Positions 16,512 to 25,201 are shown, counted from the stretch's first letter. The stretch is DNA of 64,000 nt from Streptomyces sp. NBC_00510 (GCA_036013505.1 CP107851.1:4862001-4926000), one strand, 5' to 3'. Notes: generated by a model not told the origin, from the sequence alone. Numbers and translations: made by a program.

Positions 16512-17079
16512 CGGGACCGAGCTGGGCAGGCTCCTCACCGAACTCGCGGAGTCCAGCCGGGGGCGGACCGTACCGGCGGCCGCGCACCAGGTACGGGCCC
16601 GCGGCGAAAGGCGCCGCCGCCGCGCGCGGACGGTACGGGCGTCCGTCGTGGCGGTGCTCGCCTGCGCGCTGCTGGGCGGCGGCCTCGCGCTGGCCGGGAC
16701 CGCCCGGGTGCCGGAGCCGGCGGCGGTCACCCCGTCGCCGCCGCCCTCCCGCTTCGTCCCCCCGGCCCCCGCGCCGGGCGAGGAGTACGCCGGCGAACTG
16801 GGCTACGTCCACGACGCGGTGGCCCAGGGCGACGACGTGCGGATCACCGTGCGGCAGCTCCGGGCGGTCGCGGGCGGCACGCCGGTGCCCACGGGCGTGG
16901 TGCACACGCTGACCCTGCCGCGCTCGACGCCGGTCGAGACGCTCCGGCTGTCGGGCGGGCGTCCCGCGGACCGCGAACTGGGCGGGCTGGTCGGCCGGCT
17001 GGCCGGCGGACCGCGGTGGATGTTCGAGATCGACTACGACGGCGAGGGGCGGGTGGCGTCCCTGCGCGAGGCCGGTTAG
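16504..17079 (+). CDS. Membrane-anchored partner of the upstream ECF sigma factor
   Basis: 191 residues. A short cytoplasmic N-terminus (ELGRLLTELAESSRGRT) and the Arg-rich stretch ERRRRRARTVRAS are followed by one membrane segment (about 45-65), a Pro-rich linker and a small extracytoplasmic domain. It is coupled to the sigma gene by an 8-nt overlap. An anti-sigma or accessory role is inferred from position only; no zinc-binding motif is present. Confidence 0.75.
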   Translation: MADGTELGRLLTELAESSRGRTVPAAAHQVRARGERRRRRARTVRASVVAVLACALLGGGLALAGTARVPEPAAVTPSPPPSRFVPPAPAPGEEYAGELGYVHDAVAQGDDVRITVRQLRAVAGGTPVPTGVVHTLTLPRSTPVETLRLSGGRPADRELGGLVGRLAGGPRWMFEIDYDGEGRVASLREAG

Positions 17080-17176
17080 CGCGGCGGGGAGTTGTTACCG
17101 GTCCATGACATTCCCGGTGTAACCCGCGTGGCGGCCCGGTGCGTAGAGCCTGTGCACGCCGCCCGCACCCGATCCG

Positions 17177-17824
17177 ATGGGACCCACCGTGTTCGCCTCG
17201 CCTTCCCCGCGCCACCGCGCCACCGCCCGGCTCGCCGCCCTCGCCCTCACCGTGCTCGCCCTCGGCGCCTGCTCCGGGGAGGGCGGGGACGACACGGACT
17301 CCGGCCGTGCCGACGCGGCCGCCTCCTCCCCCGCACCGGCGACGGCTTCGGCCCCCGCCTCGCTCTCGGCACCGCCCTCGGTGGAGCACTCCGACGCGCC
17401 CTCCCCCACGCACTCCGCCCAGGCCCAGGCATCGGACGGCCCGTCGGACGCGCCGTCGCCGAAGGCTCCGGCGCGCTGGGCCGGCAGCAAGCAGTTCGTG
17501 CAGATCGACAACGCGTGGATCAAGGACGGGCGCACCTACCTCTCGGTGCGCTCCGCCCGCAAGGAACCCCTCACGGGACCGATCGAGGGGTGGGAGATCA
17601 TCCCCGGCAAGGGGCCGTACACGACGGTGCGCATGGCCCCGGAGGGCCGGGTCCTGCTGTCGGTCCCGCTGGGCGACGACTCCATCCCCCACACCTACTC
17701 CCAGGCGCAGTTCATCAGCCGGTGGTGGGCCCTGCCCGCCCCGGAGCGCGGGTGGCAGGGCTACGACGTCAGCTTCGACCCGAACGGCGAGGTGGTCAGG
17801 CTCCAGTCGCTCTACCGCTCCTGA
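17177..17824 (+). CDS. Putative lipoprotein
   Basis: 215 residues. The signal sequence ends in the lipobox LALGAC, so the protein should be lipid-anchored outside the membrane. A Ser/Ala/Pro-rich spacer rich in Asp and Glu (about 37-95) is followed by a roughly 115-residue domain (WAGSKQFVQIDNAWIKDG...) with no recognised family. A GTG four codons after the ATG at 17177 is an equally good start. A bidirectional hairpin follows at 17851. Confidence 0.8.
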   Translation: MGPTVFASPSPRHRATARLAALALTVLALGACSGEGGDDTDSGRADAAASSPAPATASAPASLSAPPSVEHSDAPSPTHSAQAQASDGPSDAPSPKAPARWAGSKQFVQIDNAWIKDGRTYLSVRSARKEPLTGPIEGWEIIPGKGPYTTVRMAPEGRVLLSVPLGDDSIPHTYSQAQFISRWWALPAPERGWQGYDVSFDPNGEVVRLQSLYRS

Positions 17825-17850
17825 TCCCGCGGCGGTGTGCGGCCGCGGAC

Positions 17851-17879
17851 GGGTCCCGGCCCGAGGAGGACCGGGACCC
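17851..17879. terminator. Bidirectional terminator
   Basis: GGGTCCCGG/CCGGGACCC stem with an 11-nt loop between the convergent lipoprotein and formamidase genes. Confidence 0.6.
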
Positions 17880-17894
17880 GGGTGCGCGGGGCGG

Positions 17895-19142
17895 TCAGGA
17901 GGTCAGCGCGGCCCGGCCGCGGTCGGCACGCGTCGGTCCGGCGGCCGACGGCCGCACGTCGAAGTCGAACATGGCGGTCGGCACGTACAGGGAGCAGCAC
18001 GCGTTGGGGATGTCGACGATGCCGCTGATGCGTCCCTCTATGGGGGACGAGCCGAGCAGCAGGTAGGCCTGCTCGCCGCTGTAGCCGAACTTCTTGAAGT
18101 ACTCGACGGCGTTGAGGCACGCGCGGCGGTAGGCGAGCGTCGCGTCGAGGTAGTAGTTGGTGTCCGTGTCGTGGTCGACGGAGATCCCGATGAAGGTGAG
18201 GAAGTCCGAGTAGCGCGGCTCCACGTTGCCGGGCATGAACACCGGGTTGGTCGAGATGCCGTACTTCTCCATACCGCCCTTGATCAGGTCGACGTGGAAG
18301 TCGATGAACCCGCCCATCTCGATGGCGCCACAGAAGGTGATCTCCCCGTCGCCCTGACTGAAGTGCAGGTCGCCGCCGGAGAGCTTGGCGTCCTTCACGA
18401 GCACCGGGTAGAAGACCCGGGAGCCGCGCGTGAAGTTCTTGATGTCGTGGTTGCCTCCGTTCTCACGGGCCGGCACCGTGCGGGCGCCCTCCGCGCAGAT
18501 GCGCGTGGCGAGGTCCCCGGTGGCCGTGCCGGCGAGCGCGTGGGAGGGGTCCGGCGGGACGGCCAGCGGCGGGACGCGCTCGGGGTCCGTGTCGATGAGC
18601 GCCTTCTCCCGCGCGTTCCACCGGCCCAGCAGCTCGGCGGAGGGGGCGGTCCCGAACAGTCCCGGGTGGGTGATGCCGGTGAAGCGGATCCCGGGCAGGT
18701 GCCGGGAGACCGCCTGCTGACCGTGGAAGTCCCAGACCGCCTTGTAGGCGTCGGGGAAGTAGTCGGTCAGGAAGCCTCCGCCGTTGGCCTTGGCGAAGAT
18801 GCCGGTGTACCCCCAGCCCTGGCCCGCGGCGTCCCCGCTCTGCTGGGGTACGGGGCCGAGGTCGAGGATGTCGACGACGAGCAGGTCGCCCGGCTCGGCG
18901 CCCTCCACGCCGATCGGGCCGCTGAGCATGTGGGGGATGGTGAGGTCGATGTCGCGGACGTCGTTGGCGGAGTCGTTGTTGCCCACCTGGCAGTCGGTCC
19001 AGTCCCGGCACTCCATCCGGAACTCGGCTCCGGGCTTCACCATGGCGGCGACAGGGATGTCAGGGTGCCACCTGTTGTGTCCTGGGGTGTCCTGATCGCG
19101 CATCGACTTGGTCTGGTCCACGCTGAAAACTACTTCGGGCAT
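17895..19142 (-). CDS. fmdA: Formamidase (acetamidase/formamidase family)
   Basis: Hydrolyses formamide and short amides to ammonia plus the acid, supplying nitrogen. The ATG at 19142 gives 415 residues, the normal family length (PEVVFSVDQTKSMRDQ). Recognisable blocks are HNRWHPDIP, GDLLVVDI, GGNHDIKNFTRGSRVFYPV, LHFSQGDGEITFCGAIEM and the C-terminal YLLLGSSPIEGRISGIVDIPNAC. It is the last gene of a leftward operon behind an amide channel (76 nt upstream) and a zinc-ribbon protein, the classic fmd/ami arrangement. Confidence 0.95.
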   Translation of the reverse strand: MPEVVFSVDQTKSMRDQDTPGHNRWHPDIPVAAMVKPGAEFRMECRDWTDCQVGNNDSANDVRDIDLTIPHMLSGPIGVEGAEPGDLLVVDILDLGPVPQQSGDAAGQGWGYTGIFAKANGGGFLTDYFPDAYKAVWDFHGQQAVSRHLPGIRFTGITHPGLFGTAPSAELLGRWNAREKALIDTDPERVPPLAVPPDPSHALAGTATGDLATRICAEGARTVPARENGGNHDIKNFTRGSRVFYPVLVKDAKLSGGDLHFSQGDGEITFCGAIEMGGFIDFHVDLIKGGMEKYGISTNPVFMPGNVEPRYSDFLTFIGISVDHDTDTNYYLDATLAYRRACLNAVEYFKKFGYSGEQAYLLLGSSPIEGRISGIVDIPNACCSLYVPTAMFDFDVRPSAAGPTRADRGRAALTS

Positions 19143-19218
19143 GACAGCCTCTCTTTTTCTGATCCGGTCAGGACGGTGCGCCCACACCTCCGGCCCGCCG
19201 GGCCGGGCGGGCGGGCGC

Positions 19219-19848
19219 CTAACCCGGCGACCCGGACGACGCGGCGGCCCGGGCCTGTTCGCGTGACTTCCTGGTGAGCGGCCACAGCGCCGCGAACACG
19301 ACCACGCCGAAGACACCCAGGGCGATGGCGATCTCCGTGGTGTGCTTCCAGTAGCCGGACAGCAGCAGCGCCGCGGGGATCACACCGGTGACCCAGCCCT
19401 CGATCGCCGTCACCCAGCCGACATATGTGCCGAGCTGCGTTTTCCTGAGACCGAGCAGCAGGAAGAACAGACCCCACAGGAACGCCCAGTACAGCCAGAT
19501 GACACCGAACGGGTAGTCCTTGAGGAGATGGAAATTGGCGAACGAGTACCCGAGGGCGACAATCGCCACGAACAGGGAGTACCAGCCGACGCAGATATTG
19601 TCGATGTTCGCGAGGATGACGATACCCACGTACAGGTAGGTGAATCCGAAGAGGTAAATCCCGGATGCCGCCAGGATCTTGTCCTGGTCACCGCCGGCCG
19701 TGAAGATGAGGTACGTCGGGGTCAGCACCTGCAGTGCACCCACGAAGAGGTTGAACACCGCCGCCGACTTGGGGTCGACCTTCTGCAGGAGCAGCAGGCC
19801 GTTCATGAACAGCACCGCACCGACGAAGAGCAGTCCCACGTTCGCCAC
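19219..19848 (-). CDS. amiS: AmiS/UreI family urea/amide channel
   Basis: 209-residue integral membrane protein with about six to seven membrane segments, beginning VGLLFVGAVLFMNGLLLL. This family forms proton-gated or constitutive channels for urea and short-chain amides. Tight linkage to formamidase indicates that it brings formamide or acetamide into the cell. Conserved aromatic motifs such as WYSLFVAIVALGYS and WLYWAFLWGLFF are present. The ATG at 19848 has GGAGGTGCG upstream. Confidence 0.93.
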   Translation of the reverse strand: MANVGLLFVGAVLFMNGLLLLQKVDPKSAAVFNLFVGALQVLTPTYLIFTAGGDQDKILAASGIYLFGFTYLYVGIVILANIDNICVGWYSLFVAIVALGYSFANFHLLKDYPFGVIWLYWAFLWGLFFLLLGLRKTQLGTYVGWVTAIEGWVTGVIPAALLLSGYWKHTTEIAIALGVFGVVVFAALWPLTRKSREQARAAASSGSPG

Positions 19849-19985
19849 GGGGACGCACCTCCTAAGTCCGCGTGGGGACGGATTGCCGCCGGCGCGCCTC
19901 CTGGTCCCGCCTGGGCGGGAGGAGCGTCCGCGCTCCGGCGTCGGCCCCCCTGAGCACCTCTGACGCGCCGATCACCGCCCTCGGA

Positions 19986-20264
19986 CTAGGGCTTGGGCAG
20001 CCGGGACAGCGCCGGATGGGGCCGCGGCGCCGGCCGCTCGCGCGGCGGTGGGGCGGACACGACGTCCGGCATCTCACGGGACTTCTCCTCCCGTTCGCGG
20101 GAGGTGGCGAGCCCGTGCGGCGTGAGGGCGAGGGAGGGCGAGGAGAACACGCGCCTGGACTCGCCCGCGCAGGCGGGGCAGTCGTACGCGTCGGGTGCGG
20201 AACCTATCGCGAGCTTGACGTCGAAAGGCCCGCAGTTGCTGCAAAGGTATTCATAGGTCGCCAT
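19986..20264 (-). CDS. fmdB: FmdB family zinc-ribbon protein
   Basis: 92 residues. The N-terminal zinc ribbon starts MATYEYLCSNCG with its second knuckle at CPACAGESRRVFS; a charged, Pro/Arg-rich disordered tail follows. FmdB proteins are small regulators or accessory proteins first described in amidase operons. As the first gene of this operon it may control expression in response to amides, but the mechanism is not established. The ATG at 20264 is chosen because MATYEY is the family start and CGGAGGCAACTTC lies in front. Confidence 0.92.
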   Translation of the reverse strand: MATYEYLCSNCGPFDVKLAIGSAPDAYDCPACAGESRRVFSSPSLALTPHGLATSREREEKSREMPDVVSAPPPRERPAPRPHPALSRLPKP

Positions 20265-20817
20265 GAAGTTGCCTCCGGTCGTCGGCGCACCCAGGTCAAC
20301 CTCGACGTCTGCGACACACCCCGTTGAGCGCACGCCGGGGAAACAATCCCTATATCAAGGAGACGCCACGGCAAGACAGTTGTCAAGGTCGGCGGGAGAC
20401 GTCCGGAGCGCGCCGGAGGGGAGTTCCGGAGTTCCCTTTCCGGTGCCATCGGAAACACCGGATTCCATTCATTTTCCCTTCTCCCGGCCCGTTCGCCGGG
20501 AATACCTCATCGCCGGCGCGACCGCATTCCGGGCCTCGCGGAGGGGCGCCCGGAGGCCTTCCCGGCGCGCCGCGCACCCGCCCGCCGGGGGCGGACCGGA
20601 CCGGCTGCGTCGCCCTGCCCGGGGCGCGGGGCGACCGACCCGGGCGGTATGACCGCTGTGAGGCGGTTCACTGCACTTTTCCTGGACGGACACCACTCGC
20701 GGCTTTAGCGTTCATATGCATCAGCCTTTTCCGTGAATGCAGTGGCAATGGCGCCGCGCTCATCGGACGGCACACAACGCTTCGCACGGAACAAGGCGAA
20801 CGCCGGAGAGGTGGAGA
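20265..20817. other. 553-bp intergenic promoter region
   Basis: Unusually long and locally A+T-richer gap between the leftward amide operon and a rightward gene. It contains a consensus -35 hexamer TTGACA on the minus strand (20381-20386) without a well-spaced -10, a TATAGG on the same strand (20349-20354), a tandem GGAGTTCC repeat near 20421-20436, and an inverted repeat TCCGGTG/CACCGGA (20439-20462). No gene is convincing here. It probably carries the operators for amide induction. Confidence 0.45.
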
Positions 20818-21255
20818 ATGAGCATGGACGCCGTGTGGGTCCGTGGCGTGAACGGCCTTCAGATGCACCACGTCACCGACCTCCAGGACGCCGGCAGGTT
20901 CCTGGGCAACGCAGCCATGGCCCTGCGGGCCGCCCACGTGCGGACCGGCGCAGAGCACTACGAGGGCCTCGCCGCCGAGCTCAAGGCCCTGGTCACCCGG
21001 GTACGGGAACTGGAGGACCAGGCCCGCTCCGCGATGCACGAGCTGCACGAGACCGACCCGGAGCGCTTCGTCCGCTGCCGCGAGGGCCACGAGCCCTGGC
21101 CCGGCGAGATCCAGGCCGGGTTCATCCCCCGCCACACCTGCCGCGACGAGTGCCTCTACCACGACCGCGGCGTGCTCGAGGCGATCACCCAGTGCACCTG
21201 CGGCAGGCCGCCCTGCCAGGCCTGCGAGATCGGCGGGAAGCCCGTGATGAACTGA
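20818..21255 (+). CDS. Conserved hypothetical protein with Cys/His-rich C-terminus
   Basis: 145 residues; I do not recognise the family. The ATG at 20818 has GGAGAGGTGGAGA in front. The N-terminal half is helical, with a coiled-coil-like stretch (ELKALVTRVRELEDQARSAM). The last 60 residues contain seven Cys and several His (CREGH, HTCRDEC, CTCGRPPCQAC), suggesting a structural zinc-binding or redox domain. No membrane segment or signal is seen. It is monocistronic and ends at a strong terminator. Confidence 0.78.
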   Translation: MSMDAVWVRGVNGLQMHHVTDLQDAGRFLGNAAMALRAAHVRTGAEHYEGLAAELKALVTRVRELEDQARSAMHELHETDPERFVRCREGHEPWPGEIQAGFIPRHTCRDECLYHDRGVLEAITQCTCGRPPCQACEIGGKPVMN

Positions 21256-21287
21256 TCCACCGGACTTCGCGGCCGCCCCCGGGCGGC

Positions 21288-21325
21288 ACGAGGGCCCCGG
21301 CCTCCGACGAGGCCGGGGCCCTCGT
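21288..21325. terminator. Bidirectional terminator
   Basis: Perfect 17-bp stem starting ACGAGGGCCCCGGCCTC with loop CGAC between two convergent genes. Confidence 0.85.
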
Positions 21326-21391
21326 CATGCGCACCGCCCCGATCCGGACCCCGTGGCGCGAGGCCCGGCTCCCGTCGCGCGGCCGGGCCGG

Positions 21392-22501
21392 CTACGCGAG
21401 GAGGCTCAGCAGCAGCACGACCACGACCAGCGCGGCCGCCGCGATCGCCAGGCCGCGGGTGACCCGGTGGCGGGATGGCAGCCCGAGCACCTCGATGCCG
21501 GTGGTCCCGGGGAAGGCGTAGAAGACGCGGTCGGGGTCGGTGGGGAGGGTGATGCGGGCGAGGGGCAAGTGACGCAGGACGACGCGGCGGTGGGCCTCGC
21601 CGGCGCGTGGGGCAAGGTGCGGGACGAGTGCCTCGGTGTGCGTGGCGTCGAGGTCGCCGGGCAGGGGGTCGTCGCCGGTCAGCACCTCCTTGCGCCACCG
21701 GCCCGACCGATGGGTGTGCCGCCGGACGAGGAAGGGGGGCCGCTTGCGGGGACGGCGCACCAGTTCCTCGCGGCTGCGCTGCTCGATGAGGCCGCCGACC
21801 CAGGAGGTGACGACCCCGCTCCCCCCGCAGGCCTCGTGCGCGACGGTGCCGCCCCCCTTGCACTTGGGGCAGTCGACGAGTCCCGTCCCCTTGCACTGGG
21901 CGCACTGCGTGCGGCCCCGCCCGGCACAGGTGGGGCACGCGGCGTCGGGGCGCCGGCACTTGGCGCAGCGGACGCGCCTGGGGACGGTGCGGGACGCGGT
22001 CGCCGCCGCGGCGCGGTCGCCGGCACGGTCCTTGGTACGCGGCCGCGGTCTGCCGGTGCCGTCGCACTCGGCGCAGGACTCCAGTCCACGGCAGTCGGGG
22101 CAGGCCGTGGTGGGGTCGCAGGGGAGCCGGCCGCGGCCCTCGCAACGCCTGCAGGCCCATTCGCCGTTGCCGCACTCGCAGGTGTTGTGGCGTACGGATC
22201 CCTCGCGCACGAGCTCGATCCGGCGCAGGGTGCCGTGCTCCCCGGGCGGGCCGGGCCGGTGGCCTTCGAGGTGCGTGTAGGTGGGGAGCGCGGAGAGGTC
22301 CTTGCGGCCCTTCTCGGTCCTGGCGGTCTCCGTGCGGGTCTCCGTCGTGCGGCGGATGCGGCAGTCGAGGAGGGAGTGCCAGGTGAGGTCCGCGCCGGCG
22401 GAGGAGTCGGGGCGGGCGGCGGCGCCGTCCCCGGAGAGGTGCCGCGCCAGGGCCTGGAGCATCTCGTCGTCGGACGGTGTACCGGACGGGTCCTCGGCCA
22501 T
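21392..22501 (-). CDS. DnaJ-type zinc-finger protein without J domain, C-terminal membrane anchor
   Basis: 369 residues from the ATG at 22501 (GAGGGGAG 8 nt upstream; a GTG three codons earlier sits too close to it). Residues about 110-220 hold many CxxC pairs in CxxCxGxG context (CRRCEGRG, CAECDGTG, CPTCAGRG, CAQCKGTG, CPKCKGGG), as in the DnaJ cysteine-rich domain. There is no HPD-containing J domain. After a roughly 100-residue basic region comes a single hydrophobic segment at the extreme C-terminus (GLAIAAAALVVVVLLLSLLA), a tail-anchor topology. It is probably zinc-binding and cytoplasm-facing at the membrane; a chaperone-like or assembly role is only a guess. Confidence 0.82.
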   Translation of the reverse strand: MAEDPSGTPSDDEMLQALARHLSGDGAAARPDSSAGADLTWHSLLDCRIRRTTETRTETARTEKGRKDLSALPTYTHLEGHRPGPPGEHGTLRRIELVREGSVRHNTCECGNGEWACRRCEGRGRLPCDPTTACPDCRGLESCAECDGTGRPRPRTKDRAGDRAAAATASRTVPRRVRCAKCRRPDAACPTCAGRGRTQCAQCKGTGLVDCPKCKGGGTVAHEACGGSGVVTSWVGGLIEQRSREELVRRPRKRPPFLVRRHTHRSGRWRKEVLTGDDPLPGDLDATHTEALVPHLAPRAGEAHRRVVLRHLPLARITLPTDPDRVFYAFPGTTGIEVLGLPSRHRVTRGLAIAAAALVVVVLLLSLLA

Positions 22502-22568
22502 GACGACCACTCCCCTCGACGGGCGCGAGGCGCGCTGTCGGCAGGGTACGGGTGACCTGACGCTCCAT

Positions 22569-22595
22569 CAAGATCCGGGACGGGGAGGGATCTTG
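22569..22595. terminator. Small hairpin between divergent/leftward genes
   Basis: CAAGATCC/GGATCTTG stem with an 11-nt G-rich loop, 22 nt downstream of the leftward VOC gene stop codon. Confidence 0.5.
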
Positions 22596-22616
22596 CGACC
22601 CCTCCCCGCCGCCCGC

Positions 22617-23018
22617 TCAGCTCTCGCCGGTGGTGCCGCCGCTCCCGTAGGGACGGGTGATGACCTCCATGCCGTGCCCGGCCGGGTCCATGAAGTAGAC
22701 GCCGCGGCCGCCGTCGTTGTGGTTGATCTCCCCGGGCCGCTTGCCGTGCGGATCGGCCCAGTAGGTGAGTCCGGCCTCCTGGATCCTGCTCAGGACGCCG
22801 TCGAACGCGGCCTCGGGGACGAGGAAGGCGTAGTGCTGCATGACGATCGTCTCCGCCGGGACGGCGGCGAAGTCGAGGGTGACGCCGTTGCTCAGCTGCA
22901 AGGGGACGAACGGGCCCCATGCCTCGCCGGCCCGCAGGCCGAGGATGTGCGCGAGGAAGTCGGCGGATTCCCGGTTGTCCCGGGCGTGGACGATGGTGTG
23001 GTTCAACTCGACTGACAC
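22617..23018 (-). CDS. VOC family (glyoxalase/dioxygenase-fold) protein
   Basis: 133 residues from the GTG at 23018 (GGAGG 9 nt upstream). The vicinal-oxygen-chelate fold is recognised from LNHTIVHARDNRESADFLAHILGL at the N-terminus and GRGVYFMDPAGHGMEVITRPY at the C-terminus; His6 and the late Glu would be metal ligands. The family includes glyoxalases, extradiol dioxygenases and resistance proteins; nothing here decides which. It is a single-gene unit. Confidence 0.9.
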   Translation of the reverse strand: MSVELNHTIVHARDNRESADFLAHILGLRAGEAWGPFVPLQLSNGVTLDFAAVPAETIVMQHYAFLVPEAAFDGVLSRIQEAGLTYWADPHGKRPGEINHNDGGRGVYFMDPAGHGMEVITRPYGSGGTTGES

Positions 23019-23185
23019 GGTGGGATGCCTCCGTAAGGCATTCTCACGGGCACCTCCATGCCTCACCCGGCCGGTGACCGGCACGCGATGCCGTGTCTTC
23101 GATCCTATGCCGGACCGTAATCCGGTGGGCCGGGGACCGTCGCGGCCCGTACGGTGGACGGCCGGACCGAGCGGGGAGGACGACG

Positions 23186-23536
23186 ATGACGGGCACGATG
23201 ACGCTGTGGCGCCCCACCGGGCCGGAGGAGCTGGCCCTGGTCGAGGCGTCCGGGTGGCGGGAGTGGCCGCCGCGGCTGCCCGAGCAGCCGATCTTCTACC
23301 CGGTGCTCGACGAGGACTACGCGATCCGGATCGCCCGGGACTGGAACGTCCCCGCCTCCGGCGCCGGTTACGTGACGCGCTTCGAGGTCGAGGCCGGGTT
23401 CGCCGCCCGTTACCCGGTGCGCCAGGTGGGCGGCCGGACGATCCTCGAGCTGTGGGTCCCGGCGGAGGAACTCCCGGAGTTCAACCGGCACATCGTGGGC
23501 CGGATCGAGCTCGTCCACGCGTTCCGGGGCGCATAG
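23186..23536 (+). CDS. Conserved small actinobacterial protein (often labelled crystallin J1/ADP-ribosylation)
   Basis: 116 residues from the ATG at 23186 with GGGGAGGA in front. The compact sequence (MTLWRPTGPEELALVEASGWREWPPRLPEQ...) has conserved Trp/Pro motifs and ends in VPAEELPEFNRHIVGRIELV. I recall near-identical proteins in many Streptomyces under the misleading name ADP-ribosylation/crystallin J1; no ADP-ribosylhydrolase residues are visible in this short protein. No signal or membrane segment is present. The function is unknown. Confidence 0.8.
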   Translation: MTGTMTLWRPTGPEELALVEASGWREWPPRLPEQPIFYPVLDEDYAIRIARDWNVPASGAGYVTRFEVEAGFAARYPVRQVGGRTILELWVPAEELPEFNRHIVGRIELVHAFRGA

Positions 23537-23569
23537 CGGCGGGGGCCCGGGCAGGCGCCGCCGCCGCGC

Positions 23570-24838
23570 TCACGCCCGGCGTCCCCGGGACCCGCTGCCC
23601 GCGGACGGGGGCTGCCCCGCGTCCGGAGCGACCGGGCGGAACTGGGGGCCGTAGGTGTGGCGCCCGTCGCCGAGCGGGATCTCCATGAGGGCGAGGGCGG
23701 GCTCCTCCAGCTGCTCCATCGTCTTGATCGCGCGGTTGAGCGCGCCGTGGTCCGCGGACTGCCAGGCGGCCTCCAGGTCACGCAGCAGTTCGCCGTAGGC
23801 GCTGTCGAAGCGGCGCAGCAGCGTCGCGGCCTCGCGGGGCGGGTGGGGCCAGCCGCCCCGGGGGACCACACCCATGGGGTGGACGTCCGGGAAGGGGACG
23901 GGCGGCCCGCTGAACTCCCACACGCCGTCGGCCTCCTCCAGGGTGCGGCCGTGGTAGATCTCGGCGAAGGCGTAGTAGTGCGCCACCTCGCGGTGGCCCC
24001 CGGTGGCCTCGCTGGACGGCGCCTCGGGGGAGGTCGAGCTGCCCTCGCCCTGCTCCTTGATGATCTCCACGGCGGCGACGACGTCGTCCAGGTTCCGCAT
24101 CGGGCGCAGTTCGTCGGGGCCGATGCGCTGGCCCATCTGACCGCGGACGCTGAGCTCGGGGCGGTGGTCGAGGAAGGCGGTGACGAGCCCGTCGTAGAAG
24201 TCGCCGATGGTCGGCGGCCCGGCGGACGGCTCGGGCAGCGGGGACTCCGGGGTCTCGATGGCCATGAGGACGTCCCGCACGTACGCGCGGGTGAGCCCGG
24301 AGAGGTACACCGTCAGGTTGCTGCGCACCCCGCCGGGCAGGGGGGCGGGGTACTCGGGGGTGACGGAGGCGATCCGCGGCCGCCCGCCCACGGCGACGAG
24401 CATGTTGCAGGCCAGGCCCATGTGGAACATCTCGTCGGTGACGATGCCGCGGATCAGGTTGGCCACCGTGTCGGACCGGTCCCGCACCGACCACCAGGCG
24501 CACAGGTACGGCGGGATGGTGGCGAGTTCCAGCTCCACGGCCACCTGCAGGGCCTGCCGCAGCCAGTCGTCACGGCGGGACGGCGCGGGGACGGCCAGCA
24601 GACGGGCGACCATGCCGTGGGCGGCGGCCGCCGCGACGCCGGGGGCGGCCATCGGTACCGCGGCGGCCGCGGCCGGGACCGCCGCCGGCAACGACGGTGC
24701 GAGCGGGGCCGCGTGGGCGGCGGTACCGAGGACGGCGGGGCTGACGGCGGCCGCCGCGGCCGACTTGACGAAGCCCCGGCGGTCGAGGGTGACCGCGGTC
24801 CCGTGCTCGTTGTCCTGGTCGTCCACCGGTCCCGTCAC
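23570..24838 (-). CDS. Tat-exported ferritin-like (VioB/iminophenyl-pyruvate dimer synthase-type) domain protein
   Basis: 422 residues from the GTG at 24838 (GGAGG 5 nt upstream). The N-terminus has a twin-arginine motif (DRRGFVKSAAAAAV) and an Ala-rich signal region to about residue 75. The ferritin-like domain follows: ELELATIPPYLCAWWSV, then RGIVTDEMFHMGLACNML, with carboxylate/His ligands in ExxH spacing; a later block is HREVAHYYAFAEIYHGRTLEE. This domain occurs in VioB and related dimer synthases and in stand-alone proteins. No biosynthetic partners are nearby, so a pathway cannot be assigned. Export of a putative di-iron protein is noteworthy. Confidence 0.85.
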   Translation of the reverse strand: MTGPVDDQDNEHGTAVTLDRRGFVKSAAAAAVSPAVLGTAAHAAPLAPSLPAAVPAAAAAVPMAAPGVAAAAAHGMVARLLAVPAPSRRDDWLRQALQVAVELELATIPPYLCAWWSVRDRSDTVANLIRGIVTDEMFHMGLACNMLVAVGGRPRIASVTPEYPAPLPGGVRSNLTVYLSGLTRAYVRDVLMAIETPESPLPEPSAGPPTIGDFYDGLVTAFLDHRPELSVRGQMGQRIGPDELRPMRNLDDVVAAVEIIKEQGEGSSTSPEAPSSEATGGHREVAHYYAFAEIYHGRTLEEADGVWEFSGPPVPFPDVHPMGVVPRGGWPHPPREAATLLRRFDSAYGELLRDLEAAWQSADHGALNRAIKTMEQLEEPALALMEIPLGDGRHTYGPQFRPVAPDAGQPPSAGSGSRGRRA

Positions 24839-25201
24839 ACAGGCCTCCGTCCCCGAGAAGAAAGGCGCGCGGGACACGGCACTCGGCGGACCCGCGAGGC
24901 TGGCGAAGCTACCAGCCGGGTCCCGGCCCCCGGGCCCGCGACGCCGCGCGCGCCGTGCCGCGCCGCCCATGCGGCCCAACGGTCCCCGGACGCCGCACGC
25001 CGCCCCTCCCGCGCCGGACGCACACGTCCACCGGAGCCTCGCGGACGCCGCGCCGCGGATGACGGAGCGCCCGTGCACACCCTCGTCACGCCCTCGTCCG
25101 GGATCGCGCCGCGCGCCTGAGCCCCGGCTGCCGGGCCATCACCTTCCGTACCCGTATGGGACCGTACATTCGGGGCATCCGGACCTCAGGAGGTGCTGAC
25201 G

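Noticed and set aside
20349..20386. TTGACA and TATAGG as a complete promoter for the amide operon
   Set aside because: The spacing is 26 bp, too long for a standard promoter, so I list them only as elements of the region.
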